A stretch of DNA of 64,000 nt from Sphaerotilus microaerophilus (GCF_023734135.1 NZ_AP025730.1:372001-436000); one strand, 5' to 3'. Shown: positions 50,250-59,674, counted from the first letter of the stretch. Program-made: numbers and translations. The notes: generated by a model from the letters alone, not told the origin.

Positions 50250-50277
50250 GGTTGCTTCCTCCTTCCAGCACCCCACC

Positions 50278-51117
50278 ATGGCCCGAATCTTCTGCATCGC
50301 GAACCAGAAAGGTGGCGTCGGCAAGACGACCACCACGGTGAACCTGGCCGCCGGCCTGGCCCAGCTCGGCCAGCGCGTGCTGGTGGTCGACCTTGACCCC
50401 CAGGGCAATGCCACGATGGGCTCGGGCGTCGACAAGCGCGAGCTGAAGCAGTCGGTCTACGACGTGCTGATCGGCGGCGCCACCGTGCGCGGCGCGCGCT
50501 GCCGTGCCGAGAAGGCCGGCTATGACGTGCTCGGCTCCAACCGCGAGCTGGCCGGCGCCGAGGTGGAACTGGTCGGCCTGGAGCAGCGCGACCGCCGCCT
50601 CAAGGCCGCGCTGGCCGGCGCCTCGCTGGACTACGACTTCATCCTGATCGACTGCCCGCCCTCGCTGAGCCTGCTCACGCTCAACGGCCTGACCAGCGCC
50701 AACGGCGTGATCGTGCCGATGCAGTGCGAGTACTTTGCGCTCGAAGGCCTGTCCGACCTGGTCAACACCATCAAGCAGGTGCACGCCAACCTGAACCGCG
50801 ACCTCATGCTCATCGGCCTGCTGCGCGTGATGTTCGACCCCCGCATCACCCTGCAGCAGCAGGTCAGCGAGCAGCTCAAGGACCACTTCGGCGACAAGGT
50901 GTTCAACACCGTCATCCCACGCAACGTGCGCCTGGCCGAGGCGCCCAGCTATGGCGTGCCGGGCGTGGTGTTCGACCCGGCGTCCAAGGGGGCGCAGGCC
51001 TTCGTCGAATTCGCCCGCGAGATGGTGGAGCGCGTCGGCAAGGGCCTGGGCGCCGCCCCGCCCGTGACCCCCACAGCCTCTACTACCCCCACCGCTCCCG
51101 CCGCTCCCGCGGCGTGA
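50278..51117 (+). CDS. parA: Chromosome-partitioning ATPase ParA (Soj)
   Basis: The 279-residue protein has a deviant Walker A (NQKGGVGKTTTTVNLA, residues about 7-22), DLDPQGNATMGSGV, IDCPPSLSLLTLNGL (Walker B) and a C-terminal Thr/Ala/Pro tail. It is the origin-segregating ATPase that acts with ParB bound at parS. Three parS sites lie upstream within the window. Unusually, the gene is followed by a convergent metallo-beta-lactamase gene instead of parB. Confidence 0.95.
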   Translation: MARIFCIANQKGGVGKTTTTVNLAAGLAQLGQRVLVVDLDPQGNATMGSGVDKRELKQSVYDVLIGGATVRGARCRAEKAGYDVLGSNRELAGAEVELVGLEQRDRRLKAALAGASLDYDFILIDCPPSLSLLTLNGLTSANGVIVPMQCEYFALEGLSDLVNTIKQVHANLNRDLMLIGLLRVMFDPRITLQQQVSEQLKDHFGDKVFNTVIPRNVRLAEAPSYGVPGVVFDPASKGAQAFVEFAREMVERVGKGLGAAPPVTPTASTTPTAPAAPAA

Positions 51118-51125
51118 GGCCACCC

Positions 51126-51145
51126 CGGCCGCCTGCCGGCGGCCG
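51126..51145. terminator. GC hairpin between parA and the convergent MBL gene
   Basis: CGGCCGCC-TGCC-GGCGGCCG forms an 8-bp stem 8 bases after the parA stop and 21 bases before the end of the opposing gene. It has no T tract, so termination is only suggested. Confidence 0.3.
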
Positions 51146-51166
51146 AATGGCGACCGGCGGCTGAGG

Positions 51167-52246
51167 TCAGGCGGCGGGCGCGAAGCGCCAGATACCGTCG
51201 GCGCCGCGCTCACGCCGCAGCTGCCCGCCCAGCCACAGCGCATTCAGGTGCGCCACCGCCTCGCCCATCGCGAAGGTGGTCTGGTGCAGGTCCAGCACGC
51301 GCTTGAACATCACCGGCAGCACGTCGGCGGCCGAGGCCGGCGCCTGCGCGCACAGCGCCACCACCTCGGCCAGGCGCTCGTCGTGGTGCGCCACCAGCTG
51401 GTCGATGCGCGCGTGCAGCCCGGTGAAGGGCTTGCCGTGCGAGGGCAGCACGAAGGTGCCCGCCGGCAGCGCGCGCAGCCGCTCCAGCGAGGCCAGGTAC
51501 AGCGGCAGCGGATTGCCCTCGGGTTCCAGGTCGATCACGCTGATGTTGGTCGAGATGCGCGGCAGCACCATGTCGCCCGAGATCAGCAGGCCCAGCGCCT
51601 CGCAGTGCAGGCTGATGTGCTCGGGCGAGTGCCCGTGGCCGGCCCAGCAGCGCCACTCGTGAACGCCGATGCGCAGCGCCTGCCCGTCCATCAGGCGGCG
51701 GAACTGCGCCGGCACCTGGGGCACCATCGTCGCGTAGTAGTTGCTGCGCGAGCGCACCCGCGCCACCGCCTCCGGGTCCACCAGCCCGTGGCCGCAGAAG
51801 AAGGCCGCCGCCGCATCGCCGCCAAAGCCGGTGGTGGTCTGCGAGGCCATGCGCCCGGCGTTCCAGTCCGTCGCGCTGATCCACAGCCGGCAGGGCTGCT
51901 CGGGCGTCGACCAGCGCTCGCACAGCCAATGCGCCAGGCCGAGGTGGTCCGGGTGCATGTGCGTCACGATCACCCGCAGCACCGGCAGCCCCTCCAGCTC
52001 GGCGCTGGCAAAGACCTGCTCCCAGGCCTCGCGGGTCGATTCGGTAGTGATGCCGCAGTCCACGATGGTCCAGCCTGCGCGGCCGTCCAGCTCGTCGCGC
52101 AGCAGCCAGAGGTTGATGTGGTCCAGCGCGAAGGGCAGCTTCATGCTCAGCCAGCGCACACCGGGCGCCACCTCCAGCGTCGTGCCCGTCTCGGGCAGCA
52201 CGTCGCCCAGGGGATAGTGAAGCTCGTGTTCCTGCGCGTTGGCCAT
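51167..52246 (-). CDS. Metallo-beta-lactamase-fold hydrolase
   Basis: The 359-residue protein has the MBL metal site: THMHPDHLGL (H-x-H-x-D-H, near residue 97), a later His in WAGHGHSPEH, the Asp of LLISGDMVLP and His of LPSHGKPF. It has an extra C-terminal helical region as in SdsA/LACTB2-like or ketone-cleaving MBL hydrolases seen beside acyl-CoA genes. It is divergent from the MerR regulator with a LiuR-like operator between them, so it probably belongs to the same acyl-CoA/branched-chain regulon. The substrate is unknown. Confidence 0.88.
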   Translation of the reverse strand: MANAQEHELHYPLGDVLPETGTTLEVAPGVRWLSMKLPFALDHINLWLLRDELDGRAGWTIVDCGITTESTREAWEQVFASAELEGLPVLRVIVTHMHPDHLGLAHWLCERWSTPEQPCRLWISATDWNAGRMASQTTTGFGGDAAAAFFCGHGLVDPEAVARVRSRSNYYATMVPQVPAQFRRLMDGQALRIGVHEWRCWAGHGHSPEHISLHCEALGLLISGDMVLPRISTNISVIDLEPEGNPLPLYLASLERLRALPAGTFVLPSHGKPFTGLHARIDQLVAHHDERLAEVVALCAQAPASAADVLPVMFKRVLDLHQTTFAMGEAVAHLNALWLGGQLRRERGADGIWRFAPAA

Positions 52247-52322
52247 GCGGTCTCCGGGGTGCCCTGCCCCGCAACGCCGGCAGCATGCGACATGCCTCGA
52301 CAGCGGGGGCGGAATGGTTAGA

Positions 52323-52338
52323 CTGACGTTTACGTCAA
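52323..52338. promoter_or_regulatory. LiuR-like operator, copy 1 (MBL/MerR divergent promoter)
   Basis: CTGACGTTTACGTCAA is a 7-2-7 inverted repeat with one mismatch relative to the perfect copy at 53649. It lies 27 bases upstream of the MerR gene and 76 upstream of the MBL gene, allowing autoregulation and control of both. LiuR-type MerR regulators of branched-chain amino-acid catabolism use closely related TTnACGT...ACGTnAA sites. Confidence 0.7.
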
Positions 52339-52365
52339 CGGCAGTGTAACCACGCGCCCCGGATC

Positions 52366-52797
52366 ATGCAGAACCCCTCTCCCGCAGACCCCGCAGACCC
52401 TGGCACCCCGCGTGACGGCCGCACCTGGACCATCACCGAACTCGCCCAGGAGTTCGACATCACCCCGCGCGCGATCCGCTTCTACGAGGACGTGGGCATC
52501 CTCGCCCCCTCGCGCGACGGCCGTAACCGCGTCTACGACCACCGCGACCGCACCCGCATCAAGCTCACCCTGCGCGGCAAGCGCCTGGGCCTGAGCCTGC
52601 AGGAAATCAAGCAGCTGGTGGACATGTACGAGTCCCCCGCCGACACCACCGGCCAGCTCACCGCCTTCCTGGGCATCCTGCGCACCCACCGCGAGCAGAT
52701 GGAGCAGCAGCGCCACGACATCGAGGTGACGCTGGCGGAGATCGCCCAGCACGAGGAGAAGTGCCGCGCGCTGCTGGCGGAGGCGGGGCGGGGGTGA
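52366..52797 (+). CDS. MerR-family regulator, LiuR-like (leucine/acyl-CoA degradation)
   Basis: The 143-residue protein has an N-terminal MerR winged helix (WTITELAQEFDITPRAIRFYEDVGIL, then RNRVYDHRDRTRIKLTLRGK RLGLSLQEIKQLV) and a C-terminal coiled coil (EQMEQQRHDIEVTLAEIAQH). It lacks a conserved metal-binding cysteine set. The RNRVYDHRDRTR/GLSLQEIKQL type is that of LiuR, repressor of isovaleryl-CoA and fatty-acid breakdown in proteobacteria. The cognate-looking operator lies just upstream and again in front of the beta-carbonic anhydrase gene. Confidence 0.85.
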   Translation: MQNPSPADPADPGTPRDGRTWTITELAQEFDITPRAIRFYEDVGILAPSRDGRNRVYDHRDRTRIKLTLRGKRLGLSLQEIKQLVDMYESPADTTGQLTAFLGILRTHREQMEQQRHDIEVTLAEIAQHEEKCRALLAEAGRG

Positions 52798-52850
52798 ATC
52801 GGTAGCGCAGCCGCTTCGATGGTGATCCGCCCGCCAGGGGAGTCGCTTCC

Positions 52851-53261
52851 TCAGATCAGCTCCACCGTCAAGGCGGCTTCGCGGCGAAACCCCGCGTCGC
52901 CGGTGACGAAGAGCGCTGGCCCGGGCAGGCTGAGGCAACTGGCAGCCTGCAGGGCATCTGGTGTGCGCAGACCGCTGCGCGCGCGGATCGCGGTGGCGAG
53001 GTCGATCACGGCAGGGGTCAGCGGCCTGACCTCCAGCGCGGCAGCGCCAAACAGCCTGTCATAGGCCGCCAGCAAGGCCCGGTCGCCGTCGCGCAGGGGC
53101 CGCACGCGGCATTCCATTCGGCTCAGATCCGAGATGGCCAGGCGGGCCTGCGGAAACTGCCGGTGCAGTTCAGCCAGGCGCCCAGCCAGCCGAGCGGCCC
53201 AGGGCGCTACCCGTTCGACCTGGTAGATCAGCGCGCAGGCATCCAGGAAGATGTAGTCCAT
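52851..53261 (-). CDS. PIN-domain toxin (VapC-like)
   Basis: The 136-residue protein has the PIN RNase acid set: Asp in YIFLDACALIY (residue 7), Glu/Asp around SRMECRVRP, Asp in GLRTPDALQA and Asp in VTGDAGFRRE. VapC toxins cleave tRNA or mRNA. The start MDYIFLDAC at 53261 lies 13 bases after the antitoxin stop, a standard type II toxin-antitoxin layout. Confidence 0.87.
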   Translation of the reverse strand: MDYIFLDACALIYQVERVAPWAARLAGRLAELHRQFPQARLAISDLSRMECRVRPLRDGDRALLAAYDRLFGAAALEVRPLTPAVIDLATAIRARSGLRTPDALQAASCLSLPGPALFVTGDAGFRREAALTVELI

Positions 53262-53274
53262 CGCTGCGGCCCGA

Positions 53275-53574
53275 TCAGCGCCCGGCTGGCGGGCGATCCC
53301 AATCCGATCGCTGCGCATCCAGCTCGGCATCGATCTCTTCGCGGCTGCGTGGGCCGTCGCTGGCGGGCTGCTGCAGCATCAGCGTCCAGATGTCCACCCG
53401 CGGCGGCTCGGGTGCGGGAGCCGCAGCGGCCAGCAGGCGCTGGTATTCCGCCACGCTGACCACCACGCAGGCCGGCCGGCTGTTCTTGATGACATGAACG
53501 GGTCCGCTGCCGAGCAGGTCCTCGACAGCGGCCAAGCCGCGACGCTTGAGTTCGGTGGCGGGGACGGCTTGCAT
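53275..53574 (-). CDS. Phd/YefM-type antitoxin
   Basis: The 99-residue protein has a Phd/YefM N-domain (MQAVPATELKRRGLAAVEDL, then PVHVIKNSRPACVVVSVAEYQRLL) and a disordered acidic C-tail (SREEIDAELDAQRSDWDRPP) typical of toxin-binding regions. It pairs with the PIN toxin, and would repress its own promoter. The module lies between the MerR regulator and its probable target gene on the opposite strand. Confidence 0.87.
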   Translation of the reverse strand: MQAVPATELKRRGLAAVEDLLGSGPVHVIKNSRPACVVVSVAEYQRLLAAAAPAPEPPRVDIWTLMLQQPASDGPRSREEIDAELDAQRSDWDRPPAGR

Positions 53575-53648
53575 GGCCTGTGCTCCAAAAGTACAGAATC
53601 GGGTGCCTGATTGTGCATCTTCCCCTTGATGTACGTTCAGGATTTCTA

Positions 53649-53664
53649 TTGACGTTTACGTCAA
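53649..53664. promoter_or_regulatory. LiuR-like operator, copy 2 (upstream of beta-carbonic anhydrase)
   Basis: TTGACGTTTACGTCAA has perfect 7-base arms around a 2-base centre, 76 bases upstream of the carbonic anhydrase start and 75 upstream of the antitoxin start. A further CGTCAA follows at 53665. It nearly duplicates the site in front of the MerR gene. Confidence 0.75.
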
Positions 53665-53739
53665 CGTCAATCAAAGTCCGGCCCTGTCGGCGGGGTGCGT
53701 GTGCATGCCGTCACGGACGGCTGCGCCACAATCGACCGC

Positions 53740-54447
53740 ATGAGCACCGAACTGACTGAACTCTTCGACAGCAACCGCCGCTGGGCTGACCATGTCGAGG
53801 CGCGTGAGCCTGGTTTCTTCACCAAGCTGCTCAAGCAGCAGACGCCGCAGTACCTGTGGATCGGCTGCGCGGACAGCCGGGTGCCGGCCAATGAGCTGGT
53901 GGACCTGCTGCCGGGTGAGCTGTTCGTGCACCGCAACATCGCCAACGTGGTGGTGCCCACCGACCTGAACGCGCTGTCGGTGATCCAGTACGCGGTGGAC
54001 ATGCTGAAGGTGCGCCACATCATCGTGGTGGGCCACTCGAACTGCGGCGGCGTCATCGGCGCGCTGAACAACGTGCGTGTCGGCCTGGCCGACAACTGGC
54101 TGCGCCACGTGCAGGAGGTGCGCAACCGGCACCAGACGCTGCTGGACCAGCTGCCCGCCAGCCTGCGCGTGAACACGCTGTGCGAGCTGAACGTGCTGGA
54201 GCAGGCGCGCAACGTCTGCCGCACCACGGTGGTGGAGGATGCCTGGCTGCGCGGCCAGGAGGTGGTGGTGCACGGCTGGGTCTACGGCCTGCACAACGGC
54301 CTGCTGGAGGACCTGAGCCTGACGGTGACCAGCCACGACGAGATCGAGCCGGCCTACACCCGGGCGCTGGGCGCGGTGACGCAGCGTGCGCTGCTGGCGA
54401 TGGCGCGCCTGAACAGCACGGCTGAAGCGGCCGGCCCGGGCGCCTGA
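53740..54447 (+). CDS. can: Beta-class carbonic anhydrase
   Basis: The 235-residue protein has the beta-class zinc site: [14 protein letters not shown] (Cys, with Asp/Arg dyad), then [14 protein letters not shown] (His and Cys). It interconverts CO2 and bicarbonate in the cytoplasm, supplying bicarbonate for biotin carboxylases such as methylcrotonyl-CoA or propionyl-CoA carboxylase. A LiuR-like operator lies upstream, which fits that coupling. The short gap (56 bases) to aceK suggests co-transcription. Confidence 0.93.
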   Translation: MSTELTELFDSNRRWADHVEAREPGFFTKLLKQQTPQYLWIGCADSRVPANELVDLLPGELFVHRNIANVVVPTDLNALSVIQYAVDMLKVRHIIVVGHSNCGGVIGALNNVRVGLADNWLRHVQEVRNRHQTLLDQLPASLRVNTLCELNVLEQARNVCRTTVVEDAWLRGQEVVVHGWVYGLHNGLLEDLSLTVTSHDEIEPAYTRALGAVTQRALLAMARLNSTAEAAGPGA

Positions 54448-54503
54448 CGCCGCTCACCAGCCCCGCTCACCAGCCCCGCCCGCCCGCCACGGATGTCCGC
54501 CCG

Positions 54504-56378
54504 ATGTTCCCCAGGCAACTGACCGACCGCCGCGCCTTCGAGGTGGCCGTGGCGCTGCTCGAAGGGTTTGACCGCCACTACGGGCTGTTCCGTGCGACCA
54601 GTGCCGCGGCCAAGCAGCGCTTCGAGCGGGCCGACTGGCACGGCCAGCAGCTGGCGCAGCGCGAGCGCATCGAGTTCTACGACAAGCGGGTGGACGAGGC
54701 GGCCGAGCGGCTGCAGGCGGAGTTCAAGGCCGGCACGCTGAGCATGGAGGTGTGGCAGCAGGTGAAGCTGCACTTCATCGGCCTGCTGACCAACCACCAC
54801 CAGCCGGAACTGGCGGAGACCTTCTTCAACTCGGTCACCACCAAGATCCTGCACCACGAGTACTTCAACAACGACTTCATCTTCGTGCGCCCGGCGGTGA
54901 GCACGGAGTACATCGAGAACGACGAGCCCACCGCCCAGCCCACCTTCCGCGCCTGGTACCCCACGCGCGAGACGATGCGCGAGACGCTGGCGCAGATGCT
55001 GCGGCACTTCGACCTGCAGGGCGAGTGGGAGGACTTCGAGCGCGACGTCGACCAGCTGCACGCCGCGCTGCTGGCCGAGCTGGAGGGGGGCCGCCCCCAG
55101 GACCGCTGGCGCACCAACTTCCAGCTGCAGGTGCTGTCCTCGCTGTTCTTCCGCAACAAGGGCGCCTACGTGGTGGGCAAGGTCATCAACGGCTACCGCG
55201 AGACGCCGTTCGCGCTGCCGATCCTGCACAGCTACCCGGACAGCGGTGCCGAGGGCGACGACCCCGCCGACAGTGAAGGTGGGCGCACCCACGCCGGCCC
55301 GGGTCGCTTCGTGATCGACGCAGCCCTGTTCGGCGAGGACGACCTGCAGATGCTGTTCAGCTTCGCGCGGGCCTACTTCCTCGTCGAGATGGAGGTGCCC
55401 TCGGCCTACGTGCAGTTCCTGCGCACGATGATGCCGCGCAAGCCGCGCAGCGAGATCTACAGCGCACTCGGGCTGCAGAAGCAGGGCAAGACGCTGTTCT
55501 TCCGCGACTTCCAGTTCCACCTGCGCCACAGCAGCGATGCCTTCCGCATCGCGCCGGGCATCAAGGGCATGGTGATGCTGGTGTTCGACCTGCCGAGCTA
55601 CCCCTTCGTCTTCAAGCTGATCAAGGACTTCTACCCGCACCAGAAGGAGACCACGCGCGAGCAGATCAAGGGCAAGTACCTGCTGGTCAAGCAGCACGAC
55701 CGGGTCGGCCGCATGGCCGACACGCTGGAGTTCAGCAACGTGGCCTTCCCGCGCGGGCGCTTCTGCGCCGAGCTGCTGAAGGAGATCGAGCACTTCTGCC
55801 CCAGCCTGCTGGAGGACCACGGCGACACGCTGATCCTCAAGCACGTCTACATCGAGCGCCGCATGGTGCCGCTGAACATCTTCATCCAGGAGGCCAGCCC
55901 GGCCCAACTGGCGCACGCGGTGGTGGAGTACGGCAACGCGATCAAGGACCTGGTGGCGGCCAACATCTTCCCGGGCGACATGCTGTGGAAGAACTTCGGC
56001 GTGATGCGCCACGGCAAGGTGGTGTTCTACGACTACGACGAGATCGAGTACGTCACCGACTGCCACTTCCGCCGCGTGCCCGCACCGCGCAACGAGGAGG
56101 AGGAGATGTCCGGCGAGATCTGGTACACGGTGCGTCGCGGCGACGTGTTCCCGGAGACCTTCGGCCCCTTCCTGCTCGGCCATCCGGCGGTGCGCGAGGT
56201 GTTCATGAAGCACCACGCCGACCTGCTGGACGCCGCCTTCTGGCAGCAGCACCAGGCCCGCATCCGTGCCGGCCACGTGCACGACGTCTTCCCCTACGAC
56301 CAGGACAAGCGCTTCAGCCAGCAGCGCCGCGCCACCGCTGCGGTGGGCGTGAGTGCGGCCGAGGACGTCGCACCCTGA
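54504..56378 (+). CDS. aceK: Isocitrate dehydrogenase kinase/phosphatase AceK
   Basis: The 624-residue bifunctional enzyme phosphorylates and dephosphorylates isocitrate dehydrogenase, switching carbon to the glyoxylate shunt. Family sequence runs throughout: YYGLFR-type N-terminus, [40 protein letters not shown] (ATP-loop region), [34 protein letters not shown]. Length matches other betaproteobacterial AceK. It fits with malate synthase activity on acetyl-CoA-forming substrates; isocitrate lyase is not in the window. Confidence 0.96.
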   Translation: MFPRQLTDRRAFEVAVALLEGFDRHYGLFRATSAAAKQRFERADWHGQQLAQRERIEFYDKRVDEAAERLQAEFKAGTLSMEVWQQVKLHFIGLLTNHHQPELAETFFNSVTTKILHHEYFNNDFIFVRPAVSTEYIENDEPTAQPTFRAWYPTRETMRETLAQMLRHFDLQGEWEDFERDVDQLHAALLAELEGGRPQDRWRTNFQLQVLSSLFFRNKGAYVVGKVINGYRETPFALPILHSYPDSGAEGDDPADSEGGRTHAGPGRFVIDAALFGEDDLQMLFSFARAYFLVEMEVPSAYVQFLRTMMPRKPRSEIYSALGLQKQGKTLFFRDFQFHLRHSSDAFRIAPGIKGMVMLVFDLPSYPFVFKLIKDFYPHQKETTREQIKGKYLLVKQHDRVGRMADTLEFSNVAFPRGRFCAELLKEIEHFCPSLLEDHGDTLILKHVYIERRMVPLNIFIQEASPAQLAHAVVEYGNAIKDLVAANIFPGDMLWKNFGVMRHGKVVFYDYDEIEYVTDCHFRRVPAPRNEEEEMSGEIWYTVRRGDVFPETFGPFLLGHPAVREVFMKHHADLLDAAFWQQHQARIRAGHVHDVFPYDQDKRFSQQRRATAAVGVSAAEDVAP

Positions 56379-56417
56379 GCCCCTCCCACCCTTTTCCCTG
56401 ACCCCAAGGAGCCCGCC

Positions 56418-57611
56418 ATGTCCGATCCCATCGTCATCGTGTCCGCCGCCCGCACGCCCATCGGCGGCCTGCTGGGCGACTTTGCCAACCTCGCCGCCTG
56501 GGAACTGGGGGCGGTGGCGATCCGCGCCGCGGTCGAGCGCGCCGGCGTGCCGGGTGACGCCGTCGACGAGGTGCTGATGGGCAACTGCCTGATGGCCGGC
56601 CAGGGCCAGGCCCCGGCGCGCCAGGCGGTGCTGAAGGCCGGGCTGCCAACCTCGGCCGGCGCGGTGACGCTGAGCAAGATGTGCGGCTCGGGCATGCGCG
56701 CGATGATGTTCGCGCACGACATGCTCACCGCCGGCAGCGTCGATGTGATGGTGGCCGGCGGCATGGAGAGCATGACCAACGCGCCGCACCTGATGTTCGC
56801 GCGCAAGGGCGTGAAGTACGGCGCCGCCCAGCTCTTCGACCACATGGCGATGGACGGCCTGGAAGACGCCTATGAACGTTTGCCGAATGGTGGCGGCAAG
56901 GCCATGGGCGTCTTCGCCGAGCAGTGCGTCGAGAAGTTCGGCTTCACCCGCGAGGCGCAGGACGCCTACGCGATCGCCTCCACCACCCGCGCCAAGGCCG
57001 CCAACGAGGACGGCAGCTTCGACTGGGAAATGGCACCCGTGACGATCAAGGGCCGGGCTGGCGACACCGTCATCAAGTTCGACGAGCAGCCCTTCAAGGC
57101 CAAGCTGGACAAGATCGCCGGCCTGAAGCCCGCCTTCAAGAAGGACGGCACCATCACCGCCGCCAACGCCAGCAGCATCTCCGACGGCGCCGCCGCGCTG
57201 GTGCTGATGCGCGAGTCCACCGCCGCCGCGCGCGGCCTGACGCCGGTGGCGCGCATCGTCAGCCACGCGGTGCACGCGCAGGAGCCGGCCTGGTTCTCCA
57301 CCGCGCCGGCCGGGTCGATCCGCAAGGTGCTGGCCAAGGCCGGCTGGCAGGCCGCCGACGTGGACCTCTGGGAGGTCAACGAGGCCTTTGCCGCCGTCAC
57401 GATGGCCGCGATGACCGAGTTCAACCTGCCGCACGAGATCGTCAACATCCACGGCGGCGCCTGCGCCCTGGGCCACCCGATCGGCGCCTCCGGCGCGCGC
57501 ATCGTCGTCACGCTGCTGGGCGCGCTGAAGAAGCGTGGCGGCAAGCGCGGCGTGGCGTCGCTGTGCATCGGTGGCGGCGAGGCGACGGCGCTGGCGCTTG
57601 AACTGTGCTGA
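56418..57611 (+). CDS. Acetyl-CoA C-acyltransferase (thiolase)
   Basis: The 397-residue thiolase has the nucleophilic Cys in LSKMCGSGMRAMMF (residue about 93), NEAFAAVTMAAM, the His in GGACALGHPIGASGAR and the second Cys in CIGGGEATA. It may act on acetoacetyl-CoA (PHB or leucine breakdown) or longer 3-ketoacyl-CoA; sequence alone does not decide. It is 39 bases after aceK and in the same direction. Confidence 0.92.
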   Translation: MSDPIVIVSAARTPIGGLLGDFANLAAWELGAVAIRAAVERAGVPGDAVDEVLMGNCLMAGQGQAPARQAVLKAGLPTSAGAVTLSKMCGSGMRAMMFAHDMLTAGSVDVMVAGGMESMTNAPHLMFARKGVKYGAAQLFDHMAMDGLEDAYERLPNGGGKAMGVFAEQCVEKFGFTREAQDAYAIASTTRAKAANEDGSFDWEMAPVTIKGRAGDTVIKFDEQPFKAKLDKIAGLKPAFKKDGTITAANASSISDGAAALVLMRESTAAARGLTPVARIVSHAVHAQEPAWFSTAPAGSIRKVLAKAGWQAADVDLWEVNEAFAAVTMAAMTEFNLPHEIVNIHGGACALGHPIGASGARIVVTLLGALKKRGGKRGVASLCIGGGEATALALELC

Positions 57612-57640
57612 TGCGCGGTGCCGCCGCCCATGTCATGGTG

Positions 57641-58915
57641 TCAGTCGGGCTGAACCAGCGGGGCGTCGGTGCGGAAGAACGCATGCTGGCCGCGGCCGGC
57701 CAGCTTGGCTTGGTACATGGCCGCGTCGGCGCGGCGCAGCAGCACGTCGGCGGCGTCACCGTCCTGCGGACAGCGGGCGATGCCCACCGTGGCACCGATC
57801 ATGGCGGCTTCGCTGCCGAGATCGAAGGGCTTCGCCATCGCGGCGGTGATGCGATGTGCCAGCCCGTCGAGTTCGTCATGACCGATGCCCACGGGCAGGA
57901 TCGCGGTGAACTCGTCTCCCCCGATCCGAAACAGCAGATCCTCGGATCTCAGCACCCCGCGCAGCCGTGCGGCTGCTTCCCGCAGCAATTGGTCACCCGC
58001 CTCGTGGCCAAGGCGGTCATTGACGGCCTTGAAACGGTCTATGTCGATGAAGAGCAGCGCAAATCCCGACCCCTCATGCAGCGTGCGCTCGACCAGGCGG
58101 GACAGCCACGCCGTGAATGCGGCTCGGTTGGGCAGGCCGGTCAGCATGTCATGGAAGGCCTGGTGGCGCATCGCGGCTTCGTGCCGCTCCTGCTCGCTGG
58201 CCTGGTCGCGAATGACCCGGTCGGCCCGGGACACCACCCACAGCAGGAACGCATAGAGCCCCGTCAGCACCGCCAGCACGACTGCCAGCACCTGCCATTG
58301 CGCACGCGACTGGCGTTGCAGCAGGTCGGTGACATCCGAGTACACCTCCGCCACCGCCGACACCGAGTTGTCCGTACCGTCGCGGCGGATCGGGATGTAA
58401 GACGCAATCAGGTCACGATCGCTGACCACGCCTTCGTGACTCTCGAAGTGCTCCCGATGCAACTGCAGGTTGAACACTTCACCGGCCAGTGCCGCCTGAA
58501 AACCGGGATTTTCGCGTCGATTTTCGCCGATCTGCCGGGCATCGGTGGAGTACAGGGTCCAGCCGAAGCGGTCATAGAGTTTCACCTTCAACACGGGCAG
58601 ACCCGACACCAGCCTCCGGATGTCCGCGCTCAGGTGCGCCAGCCTGGGATCGTTGCGCAACTGGGCGACGGATCGCTGCTGGGTGCCATCCAGCAGGTCG
58701 CCGTGGTGTTCGAGCACCGTATTGACGATGATGCGAGTGAGGTCCGCATTGGCACGACCCTCGTGGCTGGTCAACTGGGACGCCGTCAGTTCCCCCCAAC
58801 TCCAGTGCAGGCTCGCGACCACCGCCAGGACGCCAGCGAGACTGACCAGCGCAAAATGGCGCATCAGCCGGAAGCGCGGTGCGGGTGGCGCGTCGTGCGC
58901 GGAGGCAATAGTCAC
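57641..58915 (-). CDS. Membrane diguanylate cyclase with periplasmic sensor domain
   Basis: The 424-residue protein has two membrane segments (HFALVSLAGVLAVVASL and VLAVVLAVLTGLYAFLLWVV) flanking a periplasmic sensor domain (about 35-185). A GGDEF domain follows (about 245-410) with RIGGDEFTAIL. The inhibitory I-site RSED lies five residues before GGDEF, so it is probably product-inhibited and active in making cyclic di-GMP. The gene is convergent with the thiolase gene. Confidence 0.9.
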   Translation of the reverse strand: MTIASAHDAPPAPRFRLMRHFALVSLAGVLAVVASLHWSWGELTASQLTSHEGRANADLTRIIVNTVLEHHGDLLDGTQQRSVAQLRNDPRLAHLSADIRRLVSGLPVLKVKLYDRFGWTLYSTDARQIGENRRENPGFQAALAGEVFNLQLHREHFESHEGVVSDRDLIASYIPIRRDGTDNSVSAVAEVYSDVTDLLQRQSRAQWQVLAVVLAVLTGLYAFLLWVVSRADRVIRDQASEQERHEAAMRHQAFHDMLTGLPNRAAFTAWLSRLVERTLHEGSGFALLFIDIDRFKAVNDRLGHEAGDQLLREAAARLRGVLRSEDLLFRIGGDEFTAILPVGIGHDELDGLAHRITAAMAKPFDLGSEAAMIGATVGIARCPQDGDAADVLLRRADAAMYQAKLAGRGQHAFFRTDAPLVQPD

Positions 58916-59032
58916 ATCTGTCCAGGAAGAGTTCGGCGTTCAGTCTATCGGCGGTCTCGGCGGCCAATGAAGCAATCCGTGGCGGCATGACTCGATCGTT
59001 TCACGTGTCGTCCATATCTTCGGAGCAGTTTC

Positions 59033-59674
59033 TTGCTTGGCTTTCGTGACCCGGCACTGTTCGCCTTCACCGTGCTGGTGCTCAACGCCACGCCGGGGGT
59101 GGACCTCGTCTTCACCATCGCGCGCACGCTGCAGCAGGGCATCCGCGGCGGGCTGGCGGCGGGCGCGGGCATCAGCGCCGGCTGCGTGGTGCATGCGCTG
59201 GGGGCGGCCTTCGGGCTGGCTGCGCTGATGGCCACCTCGGCCGCGGCCTTCAACGTGGTGAAGTGGGCCGGTGCGGCCTACCTGCTCTGGCTGGCGCTGG
59301 GCATGCTGCGCAGCGCAGCCTGGCCGGCTGCTCCGGCTGCGCGGGCGAACTCCGCTGCCGTGCCCACGTCGCTGGCCGCCACCTTCCGCCAGGGTCTGCT
59401 GACCAACGTGCTGAACCCCAAGGTGGCAATCTTCTTCCTGGCGCTGCTGCCGCAGTTCATCGACGCCGATGCGCCGCACAAGACGCTGGCCTTCCTGGCG
59501 CTGGGCGGCTGGTTCGTGGCGCAGAGCGCGCTCTTCCTGGTCGTGCTGGTGCTGGCCGTCGCGCCGCTGCGTCGCTGGCAGCCGCGCGCGGGCGTCCGGC
59601 GTGCGCTCGACGGCGTCTCCGGCCTGCTCTTCCTCGGGCTTGCCGCCCGGCTGGCCTGGGCGGAGCGGGCTTGA
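59033..59674 (+). CDS. LysE/RhtB-family exporter, second copy
   Basis: The 213-residue membrane protein has about six membrane segments and family marks NATPGVDLVFTIARTLQQG, GAAYLLWLALGML, LLTNVLNPKVAIFFLALLPQF. The start is TTG at 59033, backed by a CGGAG ribosome-binding site 9 bases upstream. It shares little beyond the family pattern with the copy beside parA. It precedes hisC by 60 bases. Confidence 0.87.
   Translation: MLGFRDPALFAFTVLVLNATPGVDLVFTIARTLQQGIRGGLAAGAGISAGCVVHALGAAFGLAALMATSAAAFNVVKWAGAAYLLWLALGMLRSAAWPAAPAARANSAAVPTSLAATFRQGLLTNVLNPKVAIFFLALLPQFIDADAPHKTLAFLALGGWFVAQSALFLVVLVLAVAPLRRWQPRAGVRRALDGVSGLLFLGLAARLAWAERA

Noticed and set aside
58994..59009. GTTTCACGTG half-site resembling parS upstream of the second LysE gene
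   Set aside because: Only the left half matches; the right half (TCGTCC) has three or more mismatches, too many for a ParB site.
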